Positions 5,747 to 12,415 of a DNA stretch of 12,415 nucleotides are shown piece after piece. Within the stretch, counting starts at the first letter, position 1. Every line of letters begins with the position of its first letter. The notes under the pieces are model-generated. The model had not been told where the DNA came from, ran no database searches, and saw nothing but the letters and a program-made list of their open reading frames with translations. The position numbers and the translations under genes were made by a program. Source of the DNA: RGIG7300 sp045133915 (GTDB lineage: Bacteria; Bacillota; Clostridia; Oscillospirales; CAG-272); NCBI GenBank assembly GCA_045133915.1, contig JBGUUX010000091.1, positions 1 through 12,415 of the forward strand, written 5' to 3'.

Positions 5747-6298
5747 TCAATCAGATAAAGATGTCATATATGATTGCAATATTTCTTGTGCATAATCTTT
5801 AGAAATAACATCTGCGTTAGAGTCGGCAATTATAGCAACCATTTTGGCAGAAACATTTTCTTTCGTCATAGATGTAGAAGGTTTGAGATCCTCATACATT
5901 TTTTCATATAACGCAATCAATCTTTGATTTGTGGTCTCTCTGCAACGAACAATGTCACCTATCGCTTTTGCTTTTTCTTGTCCTGCAATATCACCGGGGT
6001 CTGATTTTGGCATTGCGGCGAGTTGTTCTAAAGCATTATGAATATACTCGTTCTCTTTTACAATTCGTTCTATTTGATTGAGAACATAGTTTATTGTAAG
6101 TTTCTCTTTAGGCTTAGTTGTATTTGACATATTGTTATCCTCCGTATTATCCGGCGGACACGCAAGGCATATTGTGGTTTCGTCTATGAAGCGTGCCCTG
6201 CCGTGCTTAACAAGACCCTTTGCCCTTTTAGGGTAGGTAGCCTCATATTTGTTTCCTTGTTCATCTACAACAATAACGTTTTTTTCGATGGGTGTCAT
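5747..6298 (-). CDS. Uncharacterised two-part protein with an N-terminal TYPKRAKGLVKHGRARF domain
   Basis: The 183-aa product has two parts. Residues 8-48 form a small basic domain with TYPKRAKGLVKHGRARF (21-37) and ICLACPP (43-49). From memory, similar segments open other hypothetical proteins of Clostridia, but I cannot name a family. Residues 66-183 are mostly charged and helical (for example QEKAKAIGDIVRCRETTNQ), with no membrane segment or signal peptide. The ATG at 6298 is the first start after an in-frame stop, yet AAAGGGG abuts it with no spacer, which is poor for initiation. An in-frame ATG at 6130 (Met57), exactly between the two parts, has a textbook ribosome binding site, so a 127-aa product may be made alone or as well. 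The gene is monocistronic, with its own promoter and terminator. Function is unknown. Confidence 0.7.
   Translation of the reverse strand: MTPIEKNVIVVDEQGNKYEATYPKRAKGLVKHGRARFIDETTICLACPPDNTEDNNMSNTTKPKEKLTINYVLNQIERIVKENEYIHNALEQLAAMPKSDPGDIAGQEKAKAIGDIVRCRETTNQRLIALYEKMYEDLKPSTSMTKENVSAKMVAIIADSNADVISKDYAQEILQSYMTSLSD
6128..6143 (-). promoter_or_regulatory. Internal ribosome binding site and in-frame start within the 183-aa gene
   Basis: GGAGG (6139-6143, minus strand) lies eight bases before an in-frame ATG (6128-6130), which is Met57 of the long protein. The site is better placed than the one at the annotated start and sits at the domain boundary. A separate helical protein of 127 aa could therefore be produced. 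Confidence 0.5.
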
Positions 6299-6374
6299 CC
6301 CCTTTGATGTAAATAGTATAAGACGTTTCGTTTTTTGTTATGGGTGGCGTCCCCTTGTCTTGTGTTCAGTATAA
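6277..6374 (-). repeat. Duplicated -10/leader/start region
   Basis: Two degenerate copies (6277-6321 and 6329-6374) lie about 52 bases apart. Read on the minus strand both run TTATACT, 9-10 variable bases, then AAGGGGA[CT]G[CA]CACCCAT and an A-rich tract ending in AACG. The downstream copy contains the real ATG; the upstream copy has ACG at the same position. The likely promoter uses the TATACT of the upstream copy. Confidence 0.65.
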
Positions 6375-6396
6375 CACATATAGTTAAAAATTGCAA
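6368..6396 (-). promoter_or_regulatory. SigA-type promoter of the 183-aa protein gene
   Basis: On the minus strand the -35 box is TTGCAA (6391-6396) and the -10 box TATACT (6368-6373), with a 17-base spacer. Transcription should begin near 6361, giving a leader of about 60 bases that contains the first copy of the duplicated start region. Confidence 0.65.
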
Positions 6397-6499
6397 GGAC
6401 AACTAATATTTTGATTTATAACCTAAAGTTACAAAATTCAGCTGAAGTGTTATTACGGGCGGCTATATAATCATCGATGAGCGGCTGTTGTTTTTTGTG

Positions 6500-6528
6500 T
6501 TGCATTTGAAGAAAAAAGGTGCTATAAT
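6500..6528 (+). promoter_or_regulatory. SigA-type promoter of the Vut_1-SDR-copper ATPase operon
   Basis: TTGCAT (6500-6505) and a perfect TATAAT (6523-6528) are separated by 17 bases. Transcription should begin near 6535, about 22 bases before the ATG at 6557. So short a leader leaves no room for a riboswitch. No CopY- or CsoR-type operator palindrome was recognised around it. Confidence 0.8.
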
Positions 6529-6556
6529 TATAGAAACAAATTTATTACGAGGTAAT

Positions 6557-7294
6557 ATGAAGAACCGATTATTAAAAGAAAAGCAGGAGTTCAGCATACT
6601 TCTGCGATCTATACCCGCAACGGTAGTTACCCTGTTTGTGGTGAGCGTTATTACAATGAACCTCCTTGCCAACAAGACGCTTTTGCAGCTTGACTGGATA
6701 GCACTTGACGGGGGTATACTTATATCCTGGTTGTCCTTTATGTGTATGGATATCATTACAAAGCACTTTGGTCCAAAGGCTTCTAACCGCATCTCGGTAC
6801 TTGCGGCGGCGATAAATCTTTTGACCTGTCTTATATTTTTTGTGGCAAGTGCTATTCCCAGTACCGCTGCCGACTACAGCTCCTTTGATTCTATCTTTGG
6901 CGGTACTTGGTTTATTCTTTTGGGCAGTACGGTGGCGTTTCTGTTTTCCGCAGTTATAAACAATACCCTTAACTGGATGATAGGCGGATTATTCAAGCGT
7001 AATCCCCACGGTAAGGCGGCATATGCGGCACGAACCTATATCTCCACCTTTATAGGTCAGTTTTTGGATAACTTTATCTTTTCGATTATAGTTTTCGTTA
7101 TCTTCGCCCCCATCTTTTGGGACGGATTTCATTGGTCGGTGCTTCAGTGCGGAATGTGTGCGCTGACAGGTGCGGTGGCAGAGCTTATTATGGAGATAGC
7201 CTTTTCTCCTATAGGCTACCGTATAACCAAGCGCTGGAAGGAAGAAAACGTAGGCAAAAAATATCTTGAATATATAAACGGTAAACGAATATGA
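6557..7294 (+). CDS. Vut_1/YhhQ-family membrane transporter (queuosine-precursor-transporter family)
   Basis: This 245-aa protein is almost entirely hydrophobic, with about six membrane segments (roughly 20-40, 50-66, 78-100, 117-140, 162-188 and 193-217). Family marks include NLLANKTLL (35-43), DGGILISW (51-58), DIITKHFGPKASNR (65-78) and STFIGQFLDNFIF (163-175). Members of this family (PF02592, E. coli YhhQ) import queuosine precursors such as preQ0 or preQ1, but many homologues are untested, so the substrate is a family inference. A longer reading from 6488 was rejected because the promoter lies inside it; CGAGG (6548-6552) precedes the ATG at 6557 by four bases. The gene overlaps the next one by four bases (ATGA). 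Its association with a dehydrogenase and a copper pump is unexpected. Confidence 0.85.
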   Translation: MKNRLLKEKQEFSILLRSIPATVVTLFVVSVITMNLLANKTLLQLDWIALDGGILISWLSFMCMDIITKHFGPKASNRISVLAAAINLLTCLIFFVASAIPSTAADYSSFDSIFGGTWFILLGSTVAFLFSAVINNTLNWMIGGLFKRNPHGKAAYAARTYISTFIGQFLDNFIFSIIVFVIFAPIFWDGFHWSVLQCGMCALTGAVAELIMEIAFSPIGYRITKRWKEENVGKKYLEYINGKRI

Positions 7295-7944
7295 AAATTT
7301 TGATCACAGGAACAACGCAGGGAATAGGTAAGGCAATAGCAGAGCTTTTTCTTGAGAGAGGACATAATGTTCACGGTATCGACCGTCTGGAAAAAAGCAT
7401 AGAGCATCCCGCATATACCCATTATACCTGCGACGTAAGGGATAAGGACAACCTTCCCGAAATATCCGACGTTGATATCCTTATCAACAACGCGGGAACG
7501 CAGAACGAGGATGATATAGATATCAACCTTAAGGCTCTTATATATATAACCGAACGCTACGGAGTACGGCAGGGTATAAAGTCGGTACTCAATATCGGCT
7601 CTGCAAGCGGACACACCGGTGCGGAGTTTCCTATGTATGCCGCAAGCAAGGGCGGAGTCCTCAGTTATACCAAAAACGTGGCTCAGCGCATAGCGCAGTA
7701 TGGAGCTACCTGTAACAGCCTTGATCCGGGAGGAGTTCTTACCCCTCTTAATAAGCCTGTTATGGATGATCCCGAGCTTTGGGATGCTATTATGGCAGAG
7801 ACTCCTCTCAAAAAATGGGCGACCCCCGAGGAGATCGCCCAGTGGGCATATTTTCTCACCGTTACCAACAGCTTCTGTACAGGACAGAATATCCTTGTTG
7901 ACGGCGGTGAATCTATAAATTACAATTTTATCTGGAAAGAGTAA
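7291..7944 (+). CDS. Short-chain dehydrogenase/reductase (SDR), compact
   Basis: The 217-aa protein is a classical-type SDR, somewhat shorter than the usual 240-260 residues. It has the cofactor loop TGTTQGIG (6-13), Asp31 at the end of the second strand (suggesting NAD(H) rather than NADP(H)), NNAG (66-69), Asn79, Ser104 and the YAASK motif with Tyr116 and Lys120. The full catalytic tetrad Asn-Ser-Tyr-Lys is therefore present. The region between the second strand and NNAG is clearly shortened. The C-terminal part (TGQNILVDGG, 197-206) is normal. The substrate cannot be read from sequence. The start overlaps the transporter stop as ATGA and has no strong ribosome binding site, so it is probably translated by coupling. 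The copper ATPase starts one base after its stop. Confidence 0.88.
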   Translation: MKILITGTTQGIGKAIAELFLERGHNVHGIDRLEKSIEHPAYTHYTCDVRDKDNLPEISDVDILINNAGTQNEDDIDINLKALIYITERYGVRQGIKSVLNIGSASGHTGAEFPMYAASKGGVLSYTKNVAQRIAQYGATCNSLDPGGVLTPLNKPVMDDPELWDAIMAETPLKKWATPEEIAQWAYFLTVTNSFCTGQNILVDGGESINYNFIWKE

Positions 7945-7945
7945 T

Positions 7946-10363
7946 ATGAAGCAAAAATACAACGTTACGGGAATGACCTGCGCCGCTTGTCAGGCAAACG
8001 TTGACCGCCGTGTAAAAAAGCTGGACGGAGTTAAAAGCGTTGACGTAAATCTTCTGTCAAACAGTATGACGGTTGAATTTAATGAAGATATTGTGGGTGA
8101 TTCCGAGATCATAGCCGCCGTTACCGAGATAGGCTACGGTGCAAGCCTTTACGGCGAAAAGAAAGAGGATAAAAACGAAAACAGCACAGAGACAGAGCGC
8201 AAAAATATGCTTAAAAGGCTTATAAGCTCTGTTATACTGATGATACCTCTTATGTATATCGCAATGGGCCATATGATGGGCTTGCCAATACCACATATGC
8301 CTGATATAGCCAATGCCATTACTCAGATGCTTTTGACTATCCTTGTGATATTCATCAATCGCAAATTTTTCATTGTAGGCTCAAAGGCGCTTATTAAGCT
8401 CTCGCCCAACATGGACAGTCTTGTTATGACCGGCTCGGGAGCGGCGTTTATCTACGGAGTTATTACGATTTACCGTATGGCATACGGTGACAGTTCGGGT
8501 GTACACGACCTCTATTTCGAATCTTCTGCTATGATACTCACCCTTGTAACGGTGGGAAAATATCTCGAATCCCGATCAAAAGCAAAGACCACCTCTGCTC
8601 TTGACAAGCTCATAGATATCTCCCCTAAGACTGCGACCGTAGTCCGAGGAGACAAAGAGGTAACTCTGCTTGCTTCCGAGATCAGGGTAGGTGATATCAT
8701 ATCGGTAAGACCGGGTGAGGCTGTAGCCGTAGACGGCAGAGTAGTATCTGGTCACGGCTGGTTGGACCAGTCGGCAGTAACGGGAGAAAGCATCCCCGTA
8801 GAGAAAAAAGAGGGCGATGAGGTCATCTGTGCCACCATAAACAAAAACGGCAGCTTCCGCTTTGAAGCTACACGTGTAGGCGAACAGACTACCATCTCGC
8901 AGATAATAAAAATGGTGGAGGATGCAGGCAGCTCAAAGCCTAAAATAGCAAGACTTGCAGATAAGGTAAGCGGTATCTTTGTACCTGTGGTAATGGCTAT
9001 TGCTTTGGTCACCTTTATCGTTTGGATGGCTATGGGTTACGGCGTTGACCACGCTCTGTCCCTTGCCATATCGGTACTTGTTATATCCTGTCCCTGTGCA
9101 CTGGGCCTTGCTACTCCCGTTGCAGTTATGGTAGGCACTGGCAGGGCGGCAAGCTTAGGTATACTTGTTAAATCCGCCGAGGTGCTTGAGACCTTACACA
9201 CCATAGATACTGTGGTTCTTGACAAAACGGGAACCGTTACAGAAGGTGCGCCCAAGGTTACAGACATATATGCCATAGATACCGAATCCGAACTTCTGAC
9301 CTTGGCGTATTCTATTGAAAGCTCAAGCGAGCATCCCTTGGGTCAGGCGGTGTGCAGATATGCCAAGGAAAAGGGAATAGCTAAGGCAGAGATATCCGAT
9401 TTTCAAAACCTTCCCGGCAGAGGAATAAAGGCTTTATACAACGGCAAAACAGCTCTCGGAGGAAACCTTGCTTTTATACAGGAAGAGGGAATAACGGTCC
9501 CGGATATTCCGGCGTATTCCAAAGAGGGTAAGACCCCTCTGATATTTGCTCTTGACGGCAAGGTTATCGGTGTCATTGCGGTGGCAGATACCATCCGTCC
9601 CGACAGCCGTGAGGCGGTGGCGGAGTTCAAAAAACAGAATATAGACGTCATTATGCTTACGGGTGACAACAACGATACCGCAAGGACTATTGCGGAAAAG
9701 GCAGGAATAGAATGCGTTATTTCCGACGTTATGCCTGCCGATAAGGAAAAGTGTATATCCGACCTTAAAGCAAAGGGAAAACAGGTTGCCATGATAGGTG
9801 ACGGCATCAACGATGCTCCCGCTCTTGTGCGTGCCGACGTCGGTATAGCTATCGGTCAGGGCACCGATATTGCCATAGACTCGGCGGATATCGTTCTGAT
9901 GAAAAGCACACTTACCGATGCTGTAAAAGCAGTAGGTCTTGGCAAGGCGGTAATAAAGAATATAAAGATGAATCTCTTCTGGGCATTTTTCTATAATGTC
10001 CTGGGCATCCCCCTTGCGGCAGGAGTGCTGTTCCTGCCCTTTGGAATAAAGCTTGATCCTATGATAGGAGCAGCGGCAATGAGCTTAAGCTCGGTATGTG
10101 TTGTGACCAACGCATTAAGATTATATAATTTTTCTAAAACCAAGAAGAAAGGAAATAAAGAAATGACAAAGACATTAAAGGTAGAGGGCATGATGTGTCC
10201 CCGTTGCAAAGCACACGTAGAAAAGGCTCTTATGGCAGTAGAGGGCGTTGCAGAAGCAGTAGCTGATCTTGATACCAATACCGCAACCGTTACACTTAAC
10301 GCAGACGTGGCAACCGAAACTCTTGCAAAGGCTGTTACCGACGCAGGATACACCGTTTTATAA
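7946..10363 (+). CDS. copA: Cu(I)-exporting P1B-type ATPase with N- and C-terminal metal-binding domains
   Basis: The 805-aa protein has an N-terminal HMA domain (GMTCAAC, 9-15), eight predicted membrane helices, the actuator TGES (279-282), the transmembrane metal site CPC (382-384), the phosphorylation motif DKTGT (426-430), the nucleotide-domain HP (463-464), GDGINDAP (618-625), and late-helix signatures YN (683-684) and MSLSS (712-716). CPC with YN and MSxSS is the Cu(I) signature of CopA, which pumps copper out of the cytoplasm. Unusually, a second HMA domain (GMMCPRC, 748-754) follows the last helix. It looks like a CopZ copper chaperone joined in frame through a lysine-rich linker, with its own ribosome binding site and ATG at 10163. 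The ATG at 7946 is preceded by GGAAAGAG (7934-7941) and lies one base after the SDR stop. The gene is the last of the operon. Confidence 0.93.
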   Translation: MKQKYNVTGMTCAACQANVDRRVKKLDGVKSVDVNLLSNSMTVEFNEDIVGDSEIIAAVTEIGYGASLYGEKKEDKNENSTETERKNMLKRLISSVILMIPLMYIAMGHMMGLPIPHMPDIANAITQMLLTILVIFINRKFFIVGSKALIKLSPNMDSLVMTGSGAAFIYGVITIYRMAYGDSSGVHDLYFESSAMILTLVTVGKYLESRSKAKTTSALDKLIDISPKTATVVRGDKEVTLLASEIRVGDIISVRPGEAVAVDGRVVSGHGWLDQSAVTGESIPVEKKEGDEVICATINKNGSFRFEATRVGEQTTISQIIKMVEDAGSSKPKIARLADKVSGIFVPVVMAIALVTFIVWMAMGYGVDHALSLAISVLVISCPCALGLATPVAVMVGTGRAASLGILVKSAEVLETLHTIDTVVLDKTGTVTEGAPKVTDIYAIDTESELLTLAYSIESSSEHPLGQAVCRYAKEKGIAKAEISDFQNLPGRGIKALYNGKTALGGNLAFIQEEGITVPDIPAYSKEGKTPLIFALDGKVIGVIAVADTIRPDSREAVAEFKKQNIDVIMLTGDNNDTARTIAEKAGIECVISDVMPADKEKCISDLKAKGKQVAMIGDGINDAPALVRADVGIAIGQGTDIAIDSADIVLMKSTLTDAVKAVGLGKAVIKNIKMNLFWAFFYNVLGIPLAAGVLFLPFGIKLDPMIGAAAMSLSSVCVVTNALRLYNFSKTKKKGNKEMTKTLKVEGMMCPRCKAHVEKALMAVEGVAEAVADLDTNTATVTLNADVATETLAKAVTDAGYTVL
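10148..10363 (+). other. Possible separately translated CopZ-like chaperone within copA
   Basis: AAAGGA (10148-10153) lies nine bases before an in-frame ATG (10163-10165) located exactly where the C-terminal HMA domain begins. Starting there gives a complete 66-aa CopZ-type protein with its CxxC copper site (GMMCPRC). E. coli copA is known to yield a free N-terminal copper chaperone by programmed frameshifting, so one gene making both pump and chaperone has a precedent. An alternative is that two once-separate genes became fused and the ribosome binding site is a relic. Confidence 0.45.
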
Positions 10364-10388
10364 TTCGGAATGCTTAATGCGGAATTAT
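10360..10388. repeat. Small inverted repeat related to the 4007-4041 heptamer tract
   Basis: ATAATTC (10360-10366) and GAATTAT (10382-10388) flank GGAATGCTTAATGCG, which contains two AATGC cores. It resembles the AATGCAR repeat seen earlier and overlaps the stop codon of the ATPase gene. Confidence 0.4.
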
Positions 10389-10390
10389 AG

Positions 10391-10428
10391 GAAGCTCTTT
10401 GATCTATGAGATCAAAGAGCTTCTTTTT
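10391..10428 (+). terminator. Strong intrinsic terminator of the copper-ATPase operon
   Basis: Positions 10391-10405 pair perfectly with 10409-10423 (arms start GAAGCTCTTTGATC), giving a 15-bp stem with a three-base loop. TTTTT (10424-10428) follows at once. Confidence 0.92.
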
Positions 10429-10430
10429 AG

Positions 10431-10589
10431 TTTTAAGGGTAGAGGCAACGAAAATCATTCCTAATTCGGTTTTCATTTTACTATAATTCTTTTACTGCGA
10501 TTTTACGCAACTGTGATAGTTGGATTTACACCATGATTCTATAATATTGTTCAGTGACAAGATTTTTGTTTAAGAAAGGAAACAGTATT
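10431..10589 (+). promoter_or_regulatory. Intergenic region upstream of the lamin-tail protein gene
   Basis: This stretch is AT-rich and non-coding. It contains two TATAAT hexamers (10482-10487 and 10540-10545). Neither has a convincing -35 at 16-18 bases; TTGGAT (10520-10525) is only 14 bases from the second. The second hexamer, about 45 bases before the start codon, is the better candidate. The ribosome binding site AAAGGA (10575-10580) is clear, nine bases before the ATG. Confidence 0.4.
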
Positions 10590-12415
10590 ATGAAAAAGAT
10601 TTTAGCACGTATATTCAGTATATGTATGGCAGTGGTAATGATACTTACTTCGATGTTAAGCGTAAATGCTGTTGAAACAGCAGATACGGTCAAGATCAAC
10701 GAGGTTGAGTCAAACGATCCCACATCAGACATTGATTGGGTTGAGATTATTAACACAGGTGAAACCCCCGCAGATCTTAGCGGTTGGTTTGTTACGGACA
10801 ATAAGGATCTTGAAAGATTGGAAAACGGTGAAGAATGGAAGATTACCGAAGGTACTGTATTGGAACCCGGTGAAATTCTGGTGTTAGAGCATAGCGATGT
10901 TCTCAATAATCTTTCTTTGGGAAAAGAGGATTCGGTCATACTATATGATGACAATAATGTACAGAAAGATAGCTTTTCTTATAACGGCCATGCAATGGGT
11001 ACATATTCAAGAGTTCCCGACGGAAAGGGTGAATTTACGGATCAGGATGCTACAAAAGGCGTTCCAAATATTGTAGAGACAGAGAAAACTCCCAAATTTC
11101 AGCTTGCAATTAATGAGGTGAACTCTTCACCCGACGACTGGGTAGAGGTTATGAACCTCGGTACAGAGTCTATGGACCTGTCGGGATATGAGATCCGTGA
11201 TAATTCGGATGACCACCGTTGGCAGTTTTTAGATGGTGTTACGGTAGAAGCCGGCGCACTTTTGGTAGTCGAGGCTGCAAGCGCAGGCAAAGTATATAAC
11301 GATGCTACCGACTCTTATGAGGAGGGAACGTTTGAATCGGTGATCGGTATCGGTTCGGGCGATTCAATTCGTATATATGATACCGAAGGTATACTCGTCG
11401 ATGAATGTTCTTGGACAGAACACGCTTCTTACAACGGGGACCCTGCTCTTGCTTCTGTCGGAAGATATCCGGACGGCACAGGTTCTTTTGTGATCACAAA
11501 AGAGACTAAGGGAACAGTCAATGACTGGTACAAGCCGCAGGTCGTGATCAATGAGGTGGAATCTGACTGCGAGGAGGTTGTATCCGATTGGGTGGAAATA
11601 TATAACACAGGTTCAACAGAGGTAGATATTTCCGGATGGTATTTATTTGATAACGATCCTATAGGACATATATCGGAAACTACACCTATAGCCGACGGAA
11701 CTCTTATTGCACCGGAAGGATTTTATATCTTTGAAATAAACAAAGATTTCAATTTCGGTCTTGGTAAAAACGATAAGGTGACCGTTTATAACAAAAGCGG
11801 TGTTGTTATTGATGAATTTGAATACAACGGACACGCCGCAGGAGTATATGCAAGAGTGCCTGACGGAATCGGTGCTTTTGCAGACGTTGAAACAGCGACA
11901 AAAGGCAGACTGAATGTTGTATCAAATCCTGTAGTTATCAATGAAGTACAGTCAAAGGATCCCGACGGCAATCCTGATTGGATCGAACTGGCAAATCCTA
12001 CTGCACATGATATAGACGTCTCGGGTATCGTGATCAAGGATAGTGAGGATGAACATATATATACAATTCCGGAGAACACCGTAATTTCGGCAAACGGATT
12101 TTTGGTGATTGACGAAAACACCTTAGGCTTCGGCTTAGGAAAGGATGATTCCGTGCGTTTGTACGAGGGAGAACTGTTGATCTCTGCTGCGAATTGGAGC
12201 GGTCATACGGCTCCTACCTGGGGACTTTATCCTGACGTAAACGGAACCGAATATAGGAACACCAAGGAAGCAACTCCCGGTACAGCAAACAAATACAACG
12301 ATATTCCTGAAAGCATAGATTGGCCCGGAACACGATCAACTGAAATTTTTGACAAGCTTCCCACATTTTTAGAAGACTCTTCCGGACTTGATTTTCATAA
12401 CGGACAGTTGTATGC
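10590..12415 (+). CDS. Secreted protein with four lamin-tail domains (3' end beyond window)
   Basis: The reading frame is open from the ATG at 10590 to the window edge (608 complete codons and part of the next), so the gene is partial. Residues 1-27 form a signal peptide (basic MKKILAR, hydrophobic core, probable cleavage after VNA). Four lamin-tail (LTD) repeats follow at about 33-162, 171-312, 318-441 and 448-567. Each opens with INEV, then DW[VI]E and D[LIV]SG, and most close with a YNGH...R[VY]PDG or similar block. LTDs are immunoglobulin-like folds, common in secreted bacterial proteins, sometimes next to nucleases, phosphatases or esterases. After the fourth, residues 578-608 begin a new domain with DSSGLDFHNGQLY, which resembles a first blade of a beta-propeller such as those in phytase-esterase-like proteins; this is a guess from a short stretch. 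A cell-wall anchor cannot be judged. It is a separate transcript from the copper operon. Confidence 0.85.
   Translation, partial: MKKILARIFSICMAVVMILTSMLSVNAVETADTVKINEVESNDPTSDIDWVEIINTGETPADLSGWFVTDNKDLERLENGEEWKITEGTVLEPGEILVLEHSDVLNNLSLGKEDSVILYDDNNVQKDSFSYNGHAMGTYSRVPDGKGEFTDQDATKGVPNIVETEKTPKFQLAINEVNSSPDDWVEVMNLGTESMDLSGYEIRDNSDDHRWQFLDGVTVEAGALLVVEAASAGKVYNDATDSYEEGTFESVIGIGSGDSIRIYDTEGILVDECSWTEHASYNGDPALASVGRYPDGTGSFVITKETKGTVNDWYKPQVVINEVESDCEEVVSDWVEIYNTGSTEVDISGWYLFDNDPIGHISETTPIADGTLIAPEGFYIFEINKDFNFGLGKNDKVTVYNKSGVVIDEFEYNGHAAGVYARVPDGIGAFADVETATKGRLNVVSNPVVINEVQSKDPDGNPDWIELANPTAHDIDVSGIVIKDSEDEHIYTIPENTVISANGFLVIDENTLGFGLGKDDSVRLYEGELLISAANWSGHTAPTWGLYPDVNGTEYRNTKEATPGTANKYNDIPESIDWPGTRSTEIFDKLPTFLEDSSGLDFHNGQLY

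Noticed and set aside
6459..6486. Direct repeat GCGGCT (6459-6464 and 6481-6486) upstream of the transporter promoter as an operator
   Set aside because: Six-base direct repeats are expected by chance at this length, and no dyad symmetry or known copper-operator motif is present.
6488..6556. Longer N-terminus for the Vut_1 transporter
   Set aside because: The added 23 codons overlap the promoter (TATAAT at 6523-6528) and would not be transcribed.
6529..6556. Riboswitch (for example preQ1) controlling the Vut_1 transporter
   Set aside because: The leader is only about 22 bases, and no aptamer-like structure or transcription-off hairpin was seen.
7216..7962. Minus-strand reading frame of 248 codons opposite the SDR gene
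   Set aside because: It covers the well-supported SDR gene with intact catalytic motifs and has no ribosome binding site or recognisable domain.

Overview
The window looks like chromosomal DNA of an anaerobic Firmicute of class Clostridia, probably a gut Ruminococcaceae/Oscillospirales-type organism. This is inferred from consensus-like SigA promoters, strong AGGAGG-type ribosome binding sites, moderate GC, a BaiCD-like Fe-S flavoenzyme, a Vut_1 transporter and a secreted lamin-tail-domain protein. No marker gene fixes the species. No rRNA, tRNA, transposase, phage gene or CRISPR array was seen.

Layout. (1) Positions 1-179 hold two hairpins ending an upstream transcript, then a near-consensus promoter (114-142) and a palindrome in the leader. 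(2) Positions 180-3970 are a tight three-gene operon: an old-yellow-enzyme/2,4-dienoyl-CoA-reductase-type flavoenzyme, then the large and small subunits of aconitase X. It ends at a hairpin (3973-3996). (3) Positions 3997-4118 carry a heptamer tandem repeat and two hairpins between convergent genes. (4) Positions 4119-5613, minus strand, encode an ECF-type sigma factor overlapping a single-pass membrane protein that is probably its regulator or sensor. (5) Positions 5713-6298, minus strand, hold a terminator and an uncharacterised 183-aa protein with a strong in-frame internal start; its promoter/start region is duplicated. (6) Positions 6500-10428, plus strand, are a second operon with a consensus-like promoter: a Vut_1 (queuosine-precursor-transporter family) membrane protein, a short-chain dehydrogenase and a copper P1B-ATPase with a CopZ-like domain fused at its C-terminus. 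A strong terminator follows. (7) From 10590 to the window edge runs an unfinished secreted protein with four lamin-tail domains.

How genes may work together. The first operon pairs a hydro-lyase (AcnX) with an ene-reductase. The simplest reading is dehydration of a hydroxy acid to an unsaturated acid that the flavoenzyme then reduces. The usual AcnX partners for hydroxyproline or mevalonate metabolism are absent from the visible neighbourhood and the large-subunit motifs are divergent, so the substrate is open. This is the best candidate here for an undescribed pathway. The copper ATPase probably exports Cu(I), and an internal start may also yield a free copper chaperone. The sigma/membrane-protein pair looks like an envelope-signal switch with unknown targets.
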